64,000 nucleotides of DNA from Thermoplasmata archaeon (lineage in GTDB: Archaea > Thermoplasmatota > Thermoplasmata > Thermoplasmatales > Thermoplasmataceae): assembly GCA_021818715.1 (NCBI GenBank), contig JAKATN010000002.1:88285-152284 (forward strand). Direction: 5' to 3'. A program made the position numbers and the translations under genes. Every line of letters starts with the position of its first letter. The stretch's first letter is position 1. The notes under the pieces are model-generated. The model did no database searches and was not told the origin of the DNA. It was given only the letters and a program-made list of their open reading frames with translations. Below, one piece after another: positions 8,394 to 17,459 of the stretch.

Positions 8394-11014
8394 GACTCGC
8401 ACACCTCCTCGCTCTTTGTTTCCTCGTTTATGGTGAAGTTGCGGAAATAGTAGATGGTCTTCACCCCAAGCTTCCAGGCCTGGAAATATACCCCGAGAAG
8501 GTACTGCTCATCAAGTGCCTCCGTGGCGTATACATTCATTGACTGTGACTGATCAAGATGACGCTGCCTGGCAGCAGCCGCCTTGATGCTCCACATCTGA
8601 TCAATGGAATGCGCACCCTTATAGAATGGCGCAGTCCCGTCATTCAGGTTGGGTGCAATCTGCTTGATGATGAAGCCCTTCTTTTCCTCGACGAAGACTG
8701 GCTTGAACACAGGATCAATGCCGGCGGTTGAACCGGCAATCACGGACGTGGATCCTGTGGGTGCAATAGCCATTATGTAGCCATTCCTCACCCCATCCTT
8801 CCGGACTTCTTCCTTAAGCTTGAGCCATCTTTCGCTTTCATAACCCCTCAGCCTGAAGTATTCTCCTGATTCCCAGTCACTTTCTTTAAAGAGGGGATAC
8901 GCGCCTCTTTCCCTTGCAAGCTCTACCTCGCTCTTTATGGCTATGTAGTTGATCTCTTCAAACAGTTTGTCGGCGTACTCCAGATGTTCGTCTGACTCCC
9001 AGTCTATCCCCCTCTCTGCCAGATGCTGGTGATACCCTGAAATGCCGACCCCTATAGCCCTGTACCTGGCATTCGTCAGCCTAGCCTGTTCAAGAGGCAG
9101 ATTGTTCATGGTGATCACGTTATCAAGCATACGAATCTGCACAGGGATCACCTCGTTCAGCTTTTCGAGAGTGTCTGTCCGTCCAAGGTTTATAGATGAC
9201 AGGTTGCAAACCACGAGGTCTCCGGGAATGTAACGCTTCTCTATTTCCTCTTCAGCAACGCCTTCATTTTTGAGGACAGTTGGCGACTGGTTCTGGCAGA
9301 TTTCAGTGCACAGGTTGGAAGAATAAATCATGCCGGCGTGCTTGTTCGGGTTCATCCTGTTCACAGTGTCCCTGTTGAAGATGAACGGCCCCCCTGTTTC
9401 ATAAAGGCTCCTTAGTATCTGGCCAAATATATCGAGAGCCGGGATAGTTTTCCTGCTTATCCTGCTGTCGGAAACACAGTCCAGGTATCTCTTTTCCCAC
9501 TCTTCTCCCCAGAAATCTTCCAGGGACCATCCTTTGACGCTCCTGATCTCATGTGGATCAAAGAGATTCCACTCACCATCCTTCTCAATTTCCCTGTAAA
9601 AAAGATCGGGAATGCACACTCCAGGAAAGACATCGTATGCCCTCCTCCTCTCATCGCCGTTGTTGGTTTTCAAGTCGAGGAAATCCAGAATGTCTTTGTG
9701 CCATATATCCAGCCACAGGCTGACTGCGCCTGCGCGTTGCCCCAGCTGGTTAACCGATACTGCGGTGTCATTGTAAAGCCTTACCCAGGGAACTATTCCG
9801 CTGCCGGCGCCCTTATACCCTCTTATGGTGCTGCCGAGCGATCTCAGTTTCCCCAGATATACTCCCATCCCCCCTCCATTCTGGGACACCTTGGCAAAGG
9901 TTGTCAGCCCGTCGAATATAGCTTGAAGCGAGTCATCGGGCGTATCAATGAAGCAGGAGCTGAGCTGCCCGTCAAGCCTCCTCGCGTTGGCAAGCGTCGG
10001 TGTCGCTACTGTTATGTACAGGTTTGAAAGGACATCATAAAACTTCTTCGCCCATTTTATTCTATCTTCCGGCTTCTCGGCAATGGCCAGGAAGCAGGCA
10101 ATGCCCATAAAGGTCTCCTGAGGGAGTTCCAGTACCTCATCCTGCAGGCCCTTTATGCAATATCTGTCCGAGAGATGTTTTAATCCTGCGTACGTGAACA
10201 GCCTATCCTTGTCAGGTCTGATGTATGATCCCAGCTCCTCAAGATCCTCCTTTGTGTATGTCTGCAATACCTTTGGATCGTACCTGCCTATCTTCGTCAG
10301 GGTGTTCACGAGATCATGAAAGCTGCCATATCCATGCGGGGACAGCCTGTTTTTGGATGCTTCCTTGTAAAGATCGTGGAGAAGCAGGCGCGCAGCCACG
10401 TAAGTCCAGTTTGGTTGGGATGCCGTAGTTTTCTCGTTCGCGACTTTTATGAGTGTTTCCTGTATCGCTCTGGTTGAAACTCCCTCGTAGAAATGAATTT
10501 GGGAATCGACCTCAAGGACAAGCGGATCAACCCCGGCCAGCCCGTCACAGGCATCCATGACGACATTCCTGATCTTTCCTACATCTATTGGCACTCTCTC
10601 TCCTTTCCTGTTGGTCACAGTTGTCGGGCGGAGCCTAAGATCAACGCGCGGTTGTTCAAGCACTACCTGCCCCTTTCCGGAAGGAATCGATTTTTCAGAA
10701 AGGCGCTGCTTTTCCTCCCTTATTTTCCTCCTGTTTTCCCTGTAAAGGATGTAGGATTCGGCCACTTCGGAAAATCTCTTTCCGCCGATTTCTTCGTTCA
10801 AAAGCATTTTGATTACGATGTCCTGAACGTCCTCTACCGTCGGCATATCACCTGCTTCTTCAAGGGACTTCAGAACCATCCCGGTGAATTTCTCAGCATC
10901 ATCGATATCGCCGATCCCTGACGAGTGCATTGCCTTGAAGATAGCCTGCGTGATCTTTTTAGGCTGAAATTCCACTACATTTCCGTCTCTCTTTACAATT
11001 GTCCTGATCGCCAT
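8381..11014 (-). CDS. nrdA: Class I ribonucleotide reductase large subunit NrdA with two ATP-cones
   Basis: Catalytic subunit of class I RNR, 877 aa. Two successive ATP-cone domains are visible, about residues 3-90 (TIVKRDGNVVEFQPKKITQAIFKAM) and 127-220 (VTNRKGERVPIDVGKIRNVVMDAC), giving overall allosteric control by ATP/dATP. The barrel has LSSCFIDTP (redox Cys), NLCTEICQN (thiyl-radical Cys and Glu), VVCNLSSINL (second redox Cys), APTGSTSVIAG, and the radical-transfer pair YY in KTIYYFRN. The C-terminal CESC motif is the shuttle pair. The ATG at 11014 is preceded by AGGTGG; an in-frame TTG lies two codons upstream. It heads an operon with nrdB and nrdJ. Confidence 0.93.
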   Translation of the reverse strand: MAIRTIVKRDGNVVEFQPKKITQAIFKAMHSSGIGDIDDAEKFTGMVLKSLEEAGDMPTVEDVQDIVIKMLLNEEIGGKRFSEVAESYILYRENRRKIREEKQRLSEKSIPSGKGQVVLEQPRVDLRLRPTTVTNRKGERVPIDVGKIRNVVMDACDGLAGVDPLVLEVDSQIHFYEGVSTRAIQETLIKVANEKTTASQPNWTYVAARLLLHDLYKEASKNRLSPHGYGSFHDLVNTLTKIGRYDPKVLQTYTKEDLEELGSYIRPDKDRLFTYAGLKHLSDRYCIKGLQDEVLELPQETFMGIACFLAIAEKPEDRIKWAKKFYDVLSNLYITVATPTLANARRLDGQLSSCFIDTPDDSLQAIFDGLTTFAKVSQNGGGMGVYLGKLRSLGSTIRGYKGAGSGIVPWVRLYNDTAVSVNQLGQRAGAVSLWLDIWHKDILDFLDLKTNNGDERRRAYDVFPGVCIPDLFYREIEKDGEWNLFDPHEIRSVKGWSLEDFWGEEWEKRYLDCVSDSRISRKTIPALDIFGQILRSLYETGGPFIFNRDTVNRMNPNKHAGMIYSSNLCTEICQNQSPTVLKNEGVAEEEIEKRYIPGDLVVCNLSSINLGRTDTLEKLNEVIPVQIRMLDNVITMNNLPLEQARLTNARYRAIGVGISGYHQHLAERGIDWESDEHLEYADKLFEEINYIAIKSEVELARERGAYPLFKESDWESGEYFRLRGYESERWLKLKEEVRKDGVRNGYIMAIAPTGSTSVIAGSTAGIDPVFKPVFVEEKKGFIIKQIAPNLNDGTAPFYKGAHSIDQMWSIKAAAARQRHLDQSQSMNVYATEALDEQYLLGVYFQAWKLGVKTIYYFRNFTINEETKSEEVCESCQA

Positions 11015-11020
11015 CTTCAA

Positions 11021-11420
11021 GCCACCTGCTGGTAAAAGGGAAGAAATACTGACGAATCTAAAGGAAATTTGACACTCTTATTGAATTGGATTTTGAGCAA
11101 GTTGATACTATATTGATCTGGATATTTAACTGGATATTTATCCATTAATAGTCATGAAGTTAGTAATATTTAAAGTTAATAACCAGAATCCAGCAACATT
11201 GTGATATGGGAGGGGCAACTGGTATGCGTCTCCACATCAGGGACGCGATTTTTACCTTTAACTTCTGCTGCAGACAAAGGGCAAAATGCACACGAATCCA
11301 CTTCGGAAATTTTTGAGGATGGTGATCGGTATCACTAGTATCAGGCATTATGAAACGAATGAAGACATGCTCGGGAACTGATCAATGGCTGATAGCATAA
11401 ATTACGGCAAAGATCACTGC
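11021..11420. other. 400 bp non-coding region upstream of nrdA
   Basis: No credible gene is seen between the stop of the R2-like gene and the nrdA start. The stretch is AT-rich and contains a tandem direct repeat (see 11118-11140) and several A/T blocks that could act as promoter elements for the nrdA operon. Reading frames on either strand here are short and without family features. Confidence 0.5.
11118..11140. repeat. Tandem direct repeat CTGGATATTTA x2 upstream of nrdA
   Basis: CTGGATATTTA occurs at 11118-11128 and again at 11130-11140 (period 12, about one helical turn), followed by TCC so that the second copy forms a near-palindrome GGATATTTATCC. It lies about 105-125 bp upstream of nrdA and could be a regulator binding site controlling the RNR operon; this is inference from position and repetition only. 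Confidence 0.4.
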
Positions 11421-12419
11421 CTATTTCTTTATCTCTATAAGCGAATCATACCATGGAATCGGGCTCCCGCTGATGCCGGGATATAAGGTGGCTATGTTCA
11501 GGGCCTTGGCTTCCCTGTTGGCAAGTGCCTGGCTGAACCGCGTAAGTGCAAAGTCAGTGAGGCCGGGTGCCATCCCTTCCGTGACGTTATGTATGAAATC
11601 CGTCTCCGATCTTATAAGTTCCTTGATGACATCTGAGGAAATAGAGTTGAAAGTGTCATTCTGCAGCTGAGGGTTCTCCTCCAGTATGGTGTTGACCGTC
11701 TTGACAAGCAATTCATACTGAAGGATTATGTCCCTGTTTATATATTTCACAAGGTTTGTGGTGAAGATGAGCCTGTTGTGTCTGGAAAAGGCATAAATCA
11801 CCGCGAATTCTGTAGGTAGAATGGATCCGACAACCACTGCCGAAGTTATGAGGTTCAGCAGGAAATTCTCTACAATCGGCTCTCTGATATAGGAGAAAAA
11901 GTAGTCGTTGATGATCCTGTTCCTGCTCTTGAACCATTCAGTAGTTCGCCAGGACTCATAGATCGGTTCCCTGAGGTTCTGCGGCAGGGCATGGACTGCA
12001 ATCTGGGTGTAAGAGTCTGCGTGCAAAGTTTCCTGGAAGGATAATCCGGAGTAGGCCGCAACAACTTCCGGCGAAGTGAAATAAGGCAAAATCACCTCAT
12101 AGTTGGAAAAAAGTATACTTTCAACAATCATCAGGGAGGAAAGGGTGCGCATAAATATCTTCCTGTCAAGGTCAGACAGCGCTGAGAAATCCCTGTTTTC
12201 CCTGTCAAGGTTGAACTCTGCGGGATTATATGTATTGGAAACAATTTTTCTGTAAATCGAAGCCGCCCATGGATACTTGGGGTCGTCCAGTGACAGTAGA
12301 TTTGTGTGGCTTCCCCCAATTATACGTTTCCTGCTGACCCACTTGTCTCCGCTCTCGTTGAAGAGGAAGATCCGCTGCATCCTGTCCCTTGCGGAAAGCC
12401 CGCTTTTGCTCTCTATCAT
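11421..12419 (-). CDS. Degenerate NrdB/R2-like protein lacking half the metal site
   Basis: Aligns along most of its length with the neighbouring NrdB (shared RIIGGSHTNLL, TSPEVVAAY, FQETLHADSY, RNRIIND, ENF...). The first half of the metal site is kept (from ATG 12419: Glu100 replacing Asp, Glu130, His133, and Tyr137 at the radical position). The second half is lost: the Glu of LLEG is Val197 (AVVVG), and Glu and His of RDENTH are Ile231 and Gln234 (RDIILQ). The protein also stops at PWYDSLIEIKK, missing the roughly 40-residue C-terminal tail that docks R2 onto R1. It cannot hold a normal dimetal site. A non-catalytic partner of NrdB (compare yeast Rnr4) or a regulator is possible. The start is uncertain: the frame is open to 12566, but ATG 12419 or 12380 best match NrdB. 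TATA-like element near 12480. Length about 332 aa. Confidence 0.85.
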   Translation of the reverse strand: MIESKSGLSARDRMQRIFLFNESGDKWVSRKRIIGGSHTNLLSLDDPKYPWAASIYRKIVSNTYNPAEFNLDRENRDFSALSDLDRKIFMRTLSSLMIVESILFSNYEVILPYFTSPEVVAAYSGLSFQETLHADSYTQIAVHALPQNLREPIYESWRTTEWFKSRNRIINDYFFSYIREPIVENFLLNLITSAVVVGSILPTEFAVIYAFSRHNRLIFTTNLVKYINRDIILQYELLVKTVNTILEENPQLQNDTFNSISSDVIKELIRSETDFIHNVTEGMAPGLTDFALTRFSQALANREAKALNIATLYPGISGSPIPWYDSLIEIKK

Positions 12420-12671
12420 ACCAATCTTACCCGTGTTTGAACGCTGTAATTTATGCCTCCCCTTATTGGTACAGAATATAAATACAGTATCTTTAGCGTC
12501 CATGCCCTCAGGCAGGATCAATGAGAAGGGGTTTATCCCGGTCCTCGCAATTCCGCAACGGTTCAAAATGCTTTACCCGTGATTCCTGATTCTGCAACAC
12601 TTTCTTCACCCTCCAGATTCCTATGGCAAACAAGTCATGAGAGTATATGTACGGCGCAGGAATACCGTTGT

Positions 12672-14192
12672 ATGGGAATCGTCGAATGCGTTCCTAATTT
12701 CAGCGAAGGAAGGGATGAGAAAATTGTATCCTATATAAGGGAGGCAATATCGTCGGTTGAAGGGATTTCGGTTCTTGACACGGAAATGAATCCGGATCAC
12801 AACAGGGCCGTGATAACCTTCGCAGGGGATTCTTCCATAGTTGTAGAGGCAGCTTTCAGGGGGATAAAGCGCGCGGCAGAGCTTATAGACATGACCACTC
12901 ACAAGGGAGAGCACCCGAGGTTTGGTGCTGCCGACGTAGTCCCGTTCGTGCCGGTCACTGGAAACATTGAGGAATGTGTCAAACTGGCCGGAGATCTTGC
13001 TGGCAGAGTTGCCAGGGAATTGTCGATACCTGTGTATCTGTACGGAAGCGCGGCCAGAATTCCATGGCGATCCAATCTGGAAAACATCAGAAATGCAAAA
13101 TTCCAGATCGAGGAGCTCAGGGAACACATCTCCGAGGATAAATGGAAACCGGATGAAGGACCTAAGACAATAGGGAAGGCTGGTGCATGCATAATCGGCG
13201 CAAGGGAGTATCTCGTCGCCTACAACGTAAACCTCGACACTCCTGACGTTGACGTGGCAAAGAAGGTGTCGAAGCAGATCAGGGAAAAAGCAGGAGGGCT
13301 CAAAAACGTAAAGGCCTTGGGATTTTACCTATCCGAGAAGAACCGTGCCCAGGTTTCAATGAATCTGGTGGATTTCAAGTCAACTCCTGTCTACAGGGCT
13401 TATGAAAACGTCAGGATGGAGGCAGCAAGGTATGGCGCCAAGCCGGTGGAAAGCGAGATCGTGGGGCTGATTCCGCTGAAAGCTGTGCTAGATACAGCAG
13501 CCTACTACCTGAGGATGGAAAGCATTCCCGAGGATCAGATTTTTGAGAACAGGCTCTCGAAATCCATGATCAATGATACCCTGGGGGACTTCATGTCGAG
13601 ACTCGCTTCCTCATCCCCCACTCCGGGAGGGGGGGCAGCAAGCGCAATGGTGGGTGCAATAGCCGCAGCCCTGTCCAGCATGGTAGCCTCCCTAACCGCA
13701 GGCAGGAAGGCTTACGCGTCAGTCAGTTCAGAGATGGAGAAAATAATCGCCGAATCCAGGAACATCATGTCAGAGATGAACAGGCTGATGAAAGAGGATG
13801 AGGAGGCTTTCAATGGGATTTCCGCAGTCTGGAAAATGCCCAGGGAGACAGAAGAGCAGAAGGAGGCCAGGAACGGGGAGCTTCAGAGAGCGCTAGTGGA
13901 CGCTATAGGCGTGCCAACGAGAATAGCGAAAGGATGCCGCAGCATCCTGGACAGTTTGAAGATTCTTGCGGAAAAGGGCAACAAGAATGCGATCAGCGAT
14001 GTGGCCTGCTCAGCCGAATTCGCGTTTGCGGCCATACGTGGTGCATCGTCCAACGTACTGATAAATGCAAAGTCCCTTGCCAGTGGAGATGAATGCACAA
14101 GGCTGGTGAAGGAGACCGCAACCCTGATAGATGAGTCTGAACAAATTCTAAAGGAGATAAGAAAAATTGTGGATTCTAAAATAACAGGGTAA
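12672..14192 (+). CDS. ftcD: Fused glutamate formiminotransferase / formimidoyl-THF cyclodeaminase
   Basis: Transfers the formimino group from formiminoglutamate to tetrahydrofolate and then deaminates it, linking histidine breakdown to the one-carbon pool. The formiminotransferase half (about residues 1-300) shows IVECVPNFSEGRD, DHNRAVITFAG, THKGEHPRFGAADVVPFVPV and IGAREYLVAYNVNL. The cyclodeaminase half (about 320-506) shows SPTPGGGAASAMVGAIAAAL and helical repeats. Length 506 aa resembles the fused animal and some prokaryotic enzymes. The ATG at 12672 is chosen because it gives the family N-terminus and a TATA-like GAGTATATG lies about 27 nt upstream (leaderless); the frame is open to 12579. 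Ferredoxin-like carriers other than folate are possible in archaea. Confidence 0.92.
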   Translation: MGIVECVPNFSEGRDEKIVSYIREAISSVEGISVLDTEMNPDHNRAVITFAGDSSIVVEAAFRGIKRAAELIDMTTHKGEHPRFGAADVVPFVPVTGNIEECVKLAGDLAGRVARELSIPVYLYGSAARIPWRSNLENIRNAKFQIEELREHISEDKWKPDEGPKTIGKAGACIIGAREYLVAYNVNLDTPDVDVAKKVSKQIREKAGGLKNVKALGFYLSEKNRAQVSMNLVDFKSTPVYRAYENVRMEAARYGAKPVESEIVGLIPLKAVLDTAAYYLRMESIPEDQIFENRLSKSMINDTLGDFMSRLASSSPTPGGGAASAMVGAIAAALSSMVASLTAGRKAYASVSSEMEKIIAESRNIMSEMNRLMKEDEEAFNGISAVWKMPRETEEQKEARNGELQRALVDAIGVPTRIAKGCRSILDSLKILAEKGNKNAISDVACSAEFAFAAIRGASSNVLINAKSLASGDECTRLVKETATLIDESEQILKEIRKIVDSKITG

Positions 14193-14378
14193 CTAGAATA
14201 ATGATTTCTTTATTGCAGAATCCACCTTGGTTTTGAGCTCAGGCGATATCTCATTTATCTGGTGGGCACTCTTCGCGTGGTCAGCAATCTTCTTCACTAG
14301 GTCTTCCCTGTTCTTCTCAGCCGCAGAAAAACTGCAGTTCATTCCGATGTCCGAGCACTTAAACTTGTATTTTGCCAT
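14193..14378 (-). CDS. DUF1059-type small protein
   Basis: A 61-residue protein beginning MAKYKFKCSDIGMNCSFSA, with two Cys (CSDIGMNC) and a downstream His-x-x-x-x-His (DHAKSAH), matching the small DUF1059 family of presumed metal-binding proteins of unknown function. The ATG at 14378 is chosen over the longer open frame because a TATA-like CTTATATATTG lies about 28 nt upstream, consistent with a leaderless transcript. It is convergent with ftcD; the two stop codons abut. Confidence 0.75.
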   Translation of the reverse strand: MAKYKFKCSDIGMNCSFSAAEKNREDLVKKIADHAKSAHQINEISPELKTKVDSAIKKSLF

Positions 14379-14533
14379 AATATCAATGGCGTATGAATAA
14401 ATCAATATATAAGCTTGACTGACTCTGCCCGCCCTTAGGGAAATATTCAGGCACTGCAAACAGCCTCCAATTTTCCGTCTTATCTGAACCGTAAGCATCC
14501 AACCTTTTTAACCGGAGATCAATCACTTCCGCA

Positions 14534-15853
14534 GTGGAAACTGCACAAACTGTGGAATCCGTGCATGGGAACAGGTGGTTCATCGGGTACTTCTTTTCCA
14601 ACCTTGCATCCGGCCTCATCTCCCCGCTGATCCCTCTGTACGTGCTTCTGTATCTCAGACTCTCAGTGCTCTACGTAGGCATTGCATCTGCAATAGTTTC
14701 CACTGCTTCCGTTCCAGTTCTCATTCTTTGGGGAAATCTGTCGGACAGGTATGGCAGGAGGAAGATCTTCATTGTGCTGGGTTTCCTTGGAGGCGGGGCC
14801 TCCCTGTTCGGGATAATGTTTGCGTCCAACATATGGCTGTTTTTAGGAATACTATCACTGTTCCAGATCATAGTGATGGCCAGCGTTCCCGTTGCCACAA
14901 TGATAATCATCGAGAATTCGGCCAGGGAGAGCTGGCCGAATGTGATGTCGCGCTTCAACATGGTTGCATCGGTTGGGAACGTAGTCGGGCTGGCGGCTGG
15001 CGCAATTTCTATCATATGGGTTTCGTCAAATGCCCAGATGCTTGTCTTCCTTTATATCACCGCTGGAGTTGTGTATATACTGGCCGGGGTGATGGTTCAC
15101 CTGCTCATACCAGAGCCGGTAAAAAAAATTCAGAGAAAAAAGCTGGCGGGCATTTACTCGGTGCGGATCATGGAAAAACTTCGGTTTTTTCCGAGCAACA
15201 TGATACACATAATTTCGCCAAGGCAGCCGAGCGACAGATCCTTAAGCGGCGCCACCTGGGGGTTCCTTGCCTCCTGCGCATTCCTGATGTTCGCATTTCA
15301 GGTATTCTTCGTACCGTTTCCCGCTTATATGATCGACATTCAGAAATCTTCAGATCTGATTATTTACCTTATGTACCTTGGTAATGCGGTACTCGGGGCT
15401 TTCAGTTACAGGTTTTCAGGCAGGGTAGTTAATTCTCTGGGCCCGGGAAAGGTTCTCCTTGGCTCACTCCTCACCAGGGGCATAATCTTCGGCATTGCGG
15501 CGATACTTGCACTGGTATATGTTCTTGGCTCAGCCACTGTATTTTCCCTGATTGTAATGTATTCAGTTCTAGGAGGGATCTGGAGCCTGATATCCATCAG
15601 TCAGCTGACCATACTTTCCAACAACGTGAAGACAACGGTCAAAGGACGGGCGATTGGATATTACAACTCGCTTACAGGGGTCGGGCAGATAATAGCCGCA
15701 ATCGCGGCGGGATATCTTTCAGAGATACTTGGATATGGTGTGACCTTCTCGCTGTCCGTAATGTTTCTTGCAATATCAGGAGTAGTTCTGATGAAAGCAA
15801 TCAATTCCATGTCAGGTAAGAACAGGGGAACCGCCGGAGCCGCACCAGCCTAA
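14534..15853 (+). CDS. Major facilitator superfamily transporter
   Basis: A 439-residue membrane protein with about 12 predicted helices in two bundles separated by a basic cytoplasmic loop (about residues 195-235). The MFS signature between helices 2 and 3 is clear: WGNLSDRYGRRK. The first bundle resembles drug/sugar exporter MFS types (LISPLIPLYVLLYLRLSVLYVGIASA), but no substrate can be inferred. The start is GTG at 14534, with a TATA-like TTTTTAACC about 26 nt upstream, again pointing to a leaderless transcript. Its stop overlaps the stop of the convergent sepF gene by 4 nt. Confidence 0.85.
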   Translation: METAQTVESVHGNRWFIGYFFSNLASGLISPLIPLYVLLYLRLSVLYVGIASAIVSTASVPVLILWGNLSDRYGRRKIFIVLGFLGGGASLFGIMFASNIWLFLGILSLFQIIVMASVPVATMIIIENSARESWPNVMSRFNMVASVGNVVGLAAGAISIIWVSSNAQMLVFLYITAGVVYILAGVMVHLLIPEPVKKIQRKKLAGIYSVRIMEKLRFFPSNMIHIISPRQPSDRSLSGATWGFLASCAFLMFAFQVFFVPFPAYMIDIQKSSDLIIYLMYLGNAVLGAFSYRFSGRVVNSLGPGKVLLGSLLTRGIIFGIAAILALVYVLGSATVFSLIVMYSVLGGIWSLISISQLTILSNNVKTTVKGRAIGYYNSLTGVGQIIAAIAAGYLSEILGYGVTFSLSVMFLAISGVVLMKAINSMSGKNRGTAGAAPA

Positions 15854-16218
15854 AATGAACCCCTCAGCCTCTTCCTGTCTATGCTTATGCCTTTCGGGGT
15901 GAGTATGAAGAAATCCTTGGTGAGTGCGGCAAGATCACCATTCACGTCGCCAGCCGCTTCCTTGAGGCTGTTCCACACTCTCTTTATAGCCGATTCGTCA
16001 GAAGACAGGGATTCGCAATTGATCAGGAGTATATTCCCGCTGTAAATGTAGTTCATTAACCTGAAGACATCCTGGTCATCGTATATCTCTGCGACCTTTA
16101 CTGTGGAGGAAGCGCTGCTGTCAGGCTCGGGCATCTTGAGTTTATTGAGATCAACAAATCGCCTTGGTCCCTTTGTCATTCCCCTCTTGGGCTGGCCCTT
16201 CTTAAGAAGTGGAGGCAT
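15850..16218 (-). CDS. sepF: SepF-like cell division protein
   Basis: A 122-residue protein with a basic N-terminal region (MPPLLKKGQPKRGMTKGPRR), a linker, and a SepF core from about residue 40: VKVAEIYDDQDVFRLMNYI, SGNILLINCESL, VWNSLKEAAGDVNGDLAALTKDFFILTPKGISIDR. In archaea SepF anchors FtsZ to the membrane at the division site; the basic N-terminus could be the membrane-contacting part, although it is less amphipathic than in other species. FtsZ is not in this window. A TATA-like AAGTATTTAGG about 24 nt upstream supports the start at 16218. Confidence 0.85.
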   Translation of the reverse strand: MPPLLKKGQPKRGMTKGPRRFVDLNKLKMPEPDSSASSTVKVAEIYDDQDVFRLMNYIYSGNILLINCESLSSDESAIKRVWNSLKEAAGDVNGDLAALTKDFFILTPKGISIDRKRLRGSF

Positions 16219-16317
16219 GGACTGATAAGAACGCTTAAGCCTAAATACTTTATTGGAGACACGGCCTGCCAGGAGCTGTATGGGGGAAGTGATCCAGGGA
16301 ACTCGCGATAGATGCCT

Positions 16318-16977
16318 TCAGTTAGATACCCTCTTTATGAAGATATGGGCCAGGTTCCGGAATCCATCGCTCCATGTCCTCAGTTTGGGCTTGGTCACCC
16401 TCACCCCATACTTCACCGGAATCTCTACGAACAGGCCGAGCTTGAAGGCCTCAATCTTCAAATCCTGGGAAAATGCCATACCGTTGCTCAGGTGCCGCAT
16501 CCGGGGGTAGAGTTTAGATCTGAACACCCACATGCCGCTCTGGGAATCAACCATCCTGTAGCGGAAAAGTATTCGGATGAAAAGGTTGAGAACGCTGTTG
16601 CCCACAAAATGAAGCATGGTGTAGTTTACCTCGTTTCTCAGGGTCATCCTGTCGCATGAAATGAAATCCACCCCGTTGATTTCCAGCAGGTCTATCAGCG
16701 GCTTCACCGCATCGGCCGGGTACGTTGCATCGCCGTCCAGGCCCACATAAATGTCTCCCGTGCAGTGCCTGAATCCGGTCTTGAAAGCCAGCCCGTAACC
16801 CCTTTCTGGCTGTTCCAGAACCACTGCGCCCATCTCCCTGGCAATTTCCCTTGTCCTGTCGGTTGAATTAGTATCAACCACCACAATCTCCACGTCATCT
16901 ATCCTCTTCAACTGGGAAATAACAGTGCCTATGGTATTCTCCTCATTGATTGTAGGTATTACAACGCTGACCTTCAT
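16318..16977 (-). CDS. Family 2 glycosyltransferase, dolichol-phosphate mannosyltransferase-like
   Basis: A 219-residue GT-A fold enzyme with MKVSVVIPTINEENTIG at the N-terminus, VVVDTNSTDRT, the acidic metal-binding LDGDATYPAD, and the VDSQSGMWVFRS stretch typical of DPM1-like transferases that charge a polyprenyl phosphate with a sugar for membrane-side glycosylation. It has no obvious C-terminal membrane anchor, so it probably works at the inner face of the membrane. ATG 16977 is chosen because it gives the canonical N-terminus and a TATA-like TTTAATATG lies about 30 nt upstream; an open extension to 17010 is likely untranslated. Confidence 0.88.
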   Translation of the reverse strand: MKVSVVIPTINEENTIGTVISQLKRIDDVEIVVVDTNSTDRTREIAREMGAVVLEQPERGYGLAFKTGFRHCTGDIYVGLDGDATYPADAVKPLIDLLEINGVDFISCDRMTLRNEVNYTMLHFVGNSVLNLFIRILFRYRMVDSQSGMWVFRSKLYPRMRHLSNGMAFSQDLKIEAFKLGLFVEIPVKYGVRVTKPKLRTWSDGFRNLAHIFIKRVSN

Positions 16978-17107
16978 TGTTTCTTCTGTGATTCGCGTAT
17001 GCAAGCGCATATTAAAGAGTTGTCCAGAGGAAAGGTGCAGGCAAGACCGATCATAGACTATTGCTTCTGTGCAACCATAATATATTGGAGTAAATTGTTC
17101 AACGGCT

Positions 17108-17455
17108 ATGGAAGCTGACCTGGAGGCTGCTTTTTTCTGGGATCAGGCCGTTGTGGAAATACTCATATTCGGCAGGATTACCATCATGAAGCTGCCTCTC
17201 CTGGCAGGGCCACCCCCAATATCCGCGTCCGGGATATTCTCCAGATCCGTAGGGTCAGGCAAGGGGCAGATCGCAGACTGGAGAATTCGCATCGAGAGCA
17301 CAGGCAGGAGTGTGCACGTTCTGGAATATGGGGACAGGTATGTCGGACATGTAGATCGATTCGATCCGCTTAGGAAACCGCTGGAACACGTAATCTATGA
17401 TCGCGGCCTCGATCTTGTCAGGACAAGGGCGAAGAACCTGATCCGGAAGAGTTGA
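17108..17455 (+). CDS. Hypothetical protein
   Basis: A 115-residue protein I do not recognise. The N-terminal half has short hydrophobic stretches (AVVEILIFGRITIMKLPLLAGPPP); the C-terminal half is more charged (YGDRYVGHVDRFDPLRKPLEHVIYDRGLDLVRTRAK). It is considered real because its ATG sits about 26 nt after a TATA-like element (CCATAATATATTGG), its codon use resembles that of neighbours, and it fills the gap between two minus-strand genes, ending 4 nt before the acyl-CoA dehydrogenase-like stop codon. Confidence 0.55.
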   Translation: MEADLEAAFFWDQAVVEILIFGRITIMKLPLLAGPPPISASGIFSRSVGSGKGQIADWRIRIESTGRSVHVLEYGDRYVGHVDRFDPLRKPLEHVIYDRGLDLVRTRAKNLIRKS

Positions 17456-17459
17456 TGCG

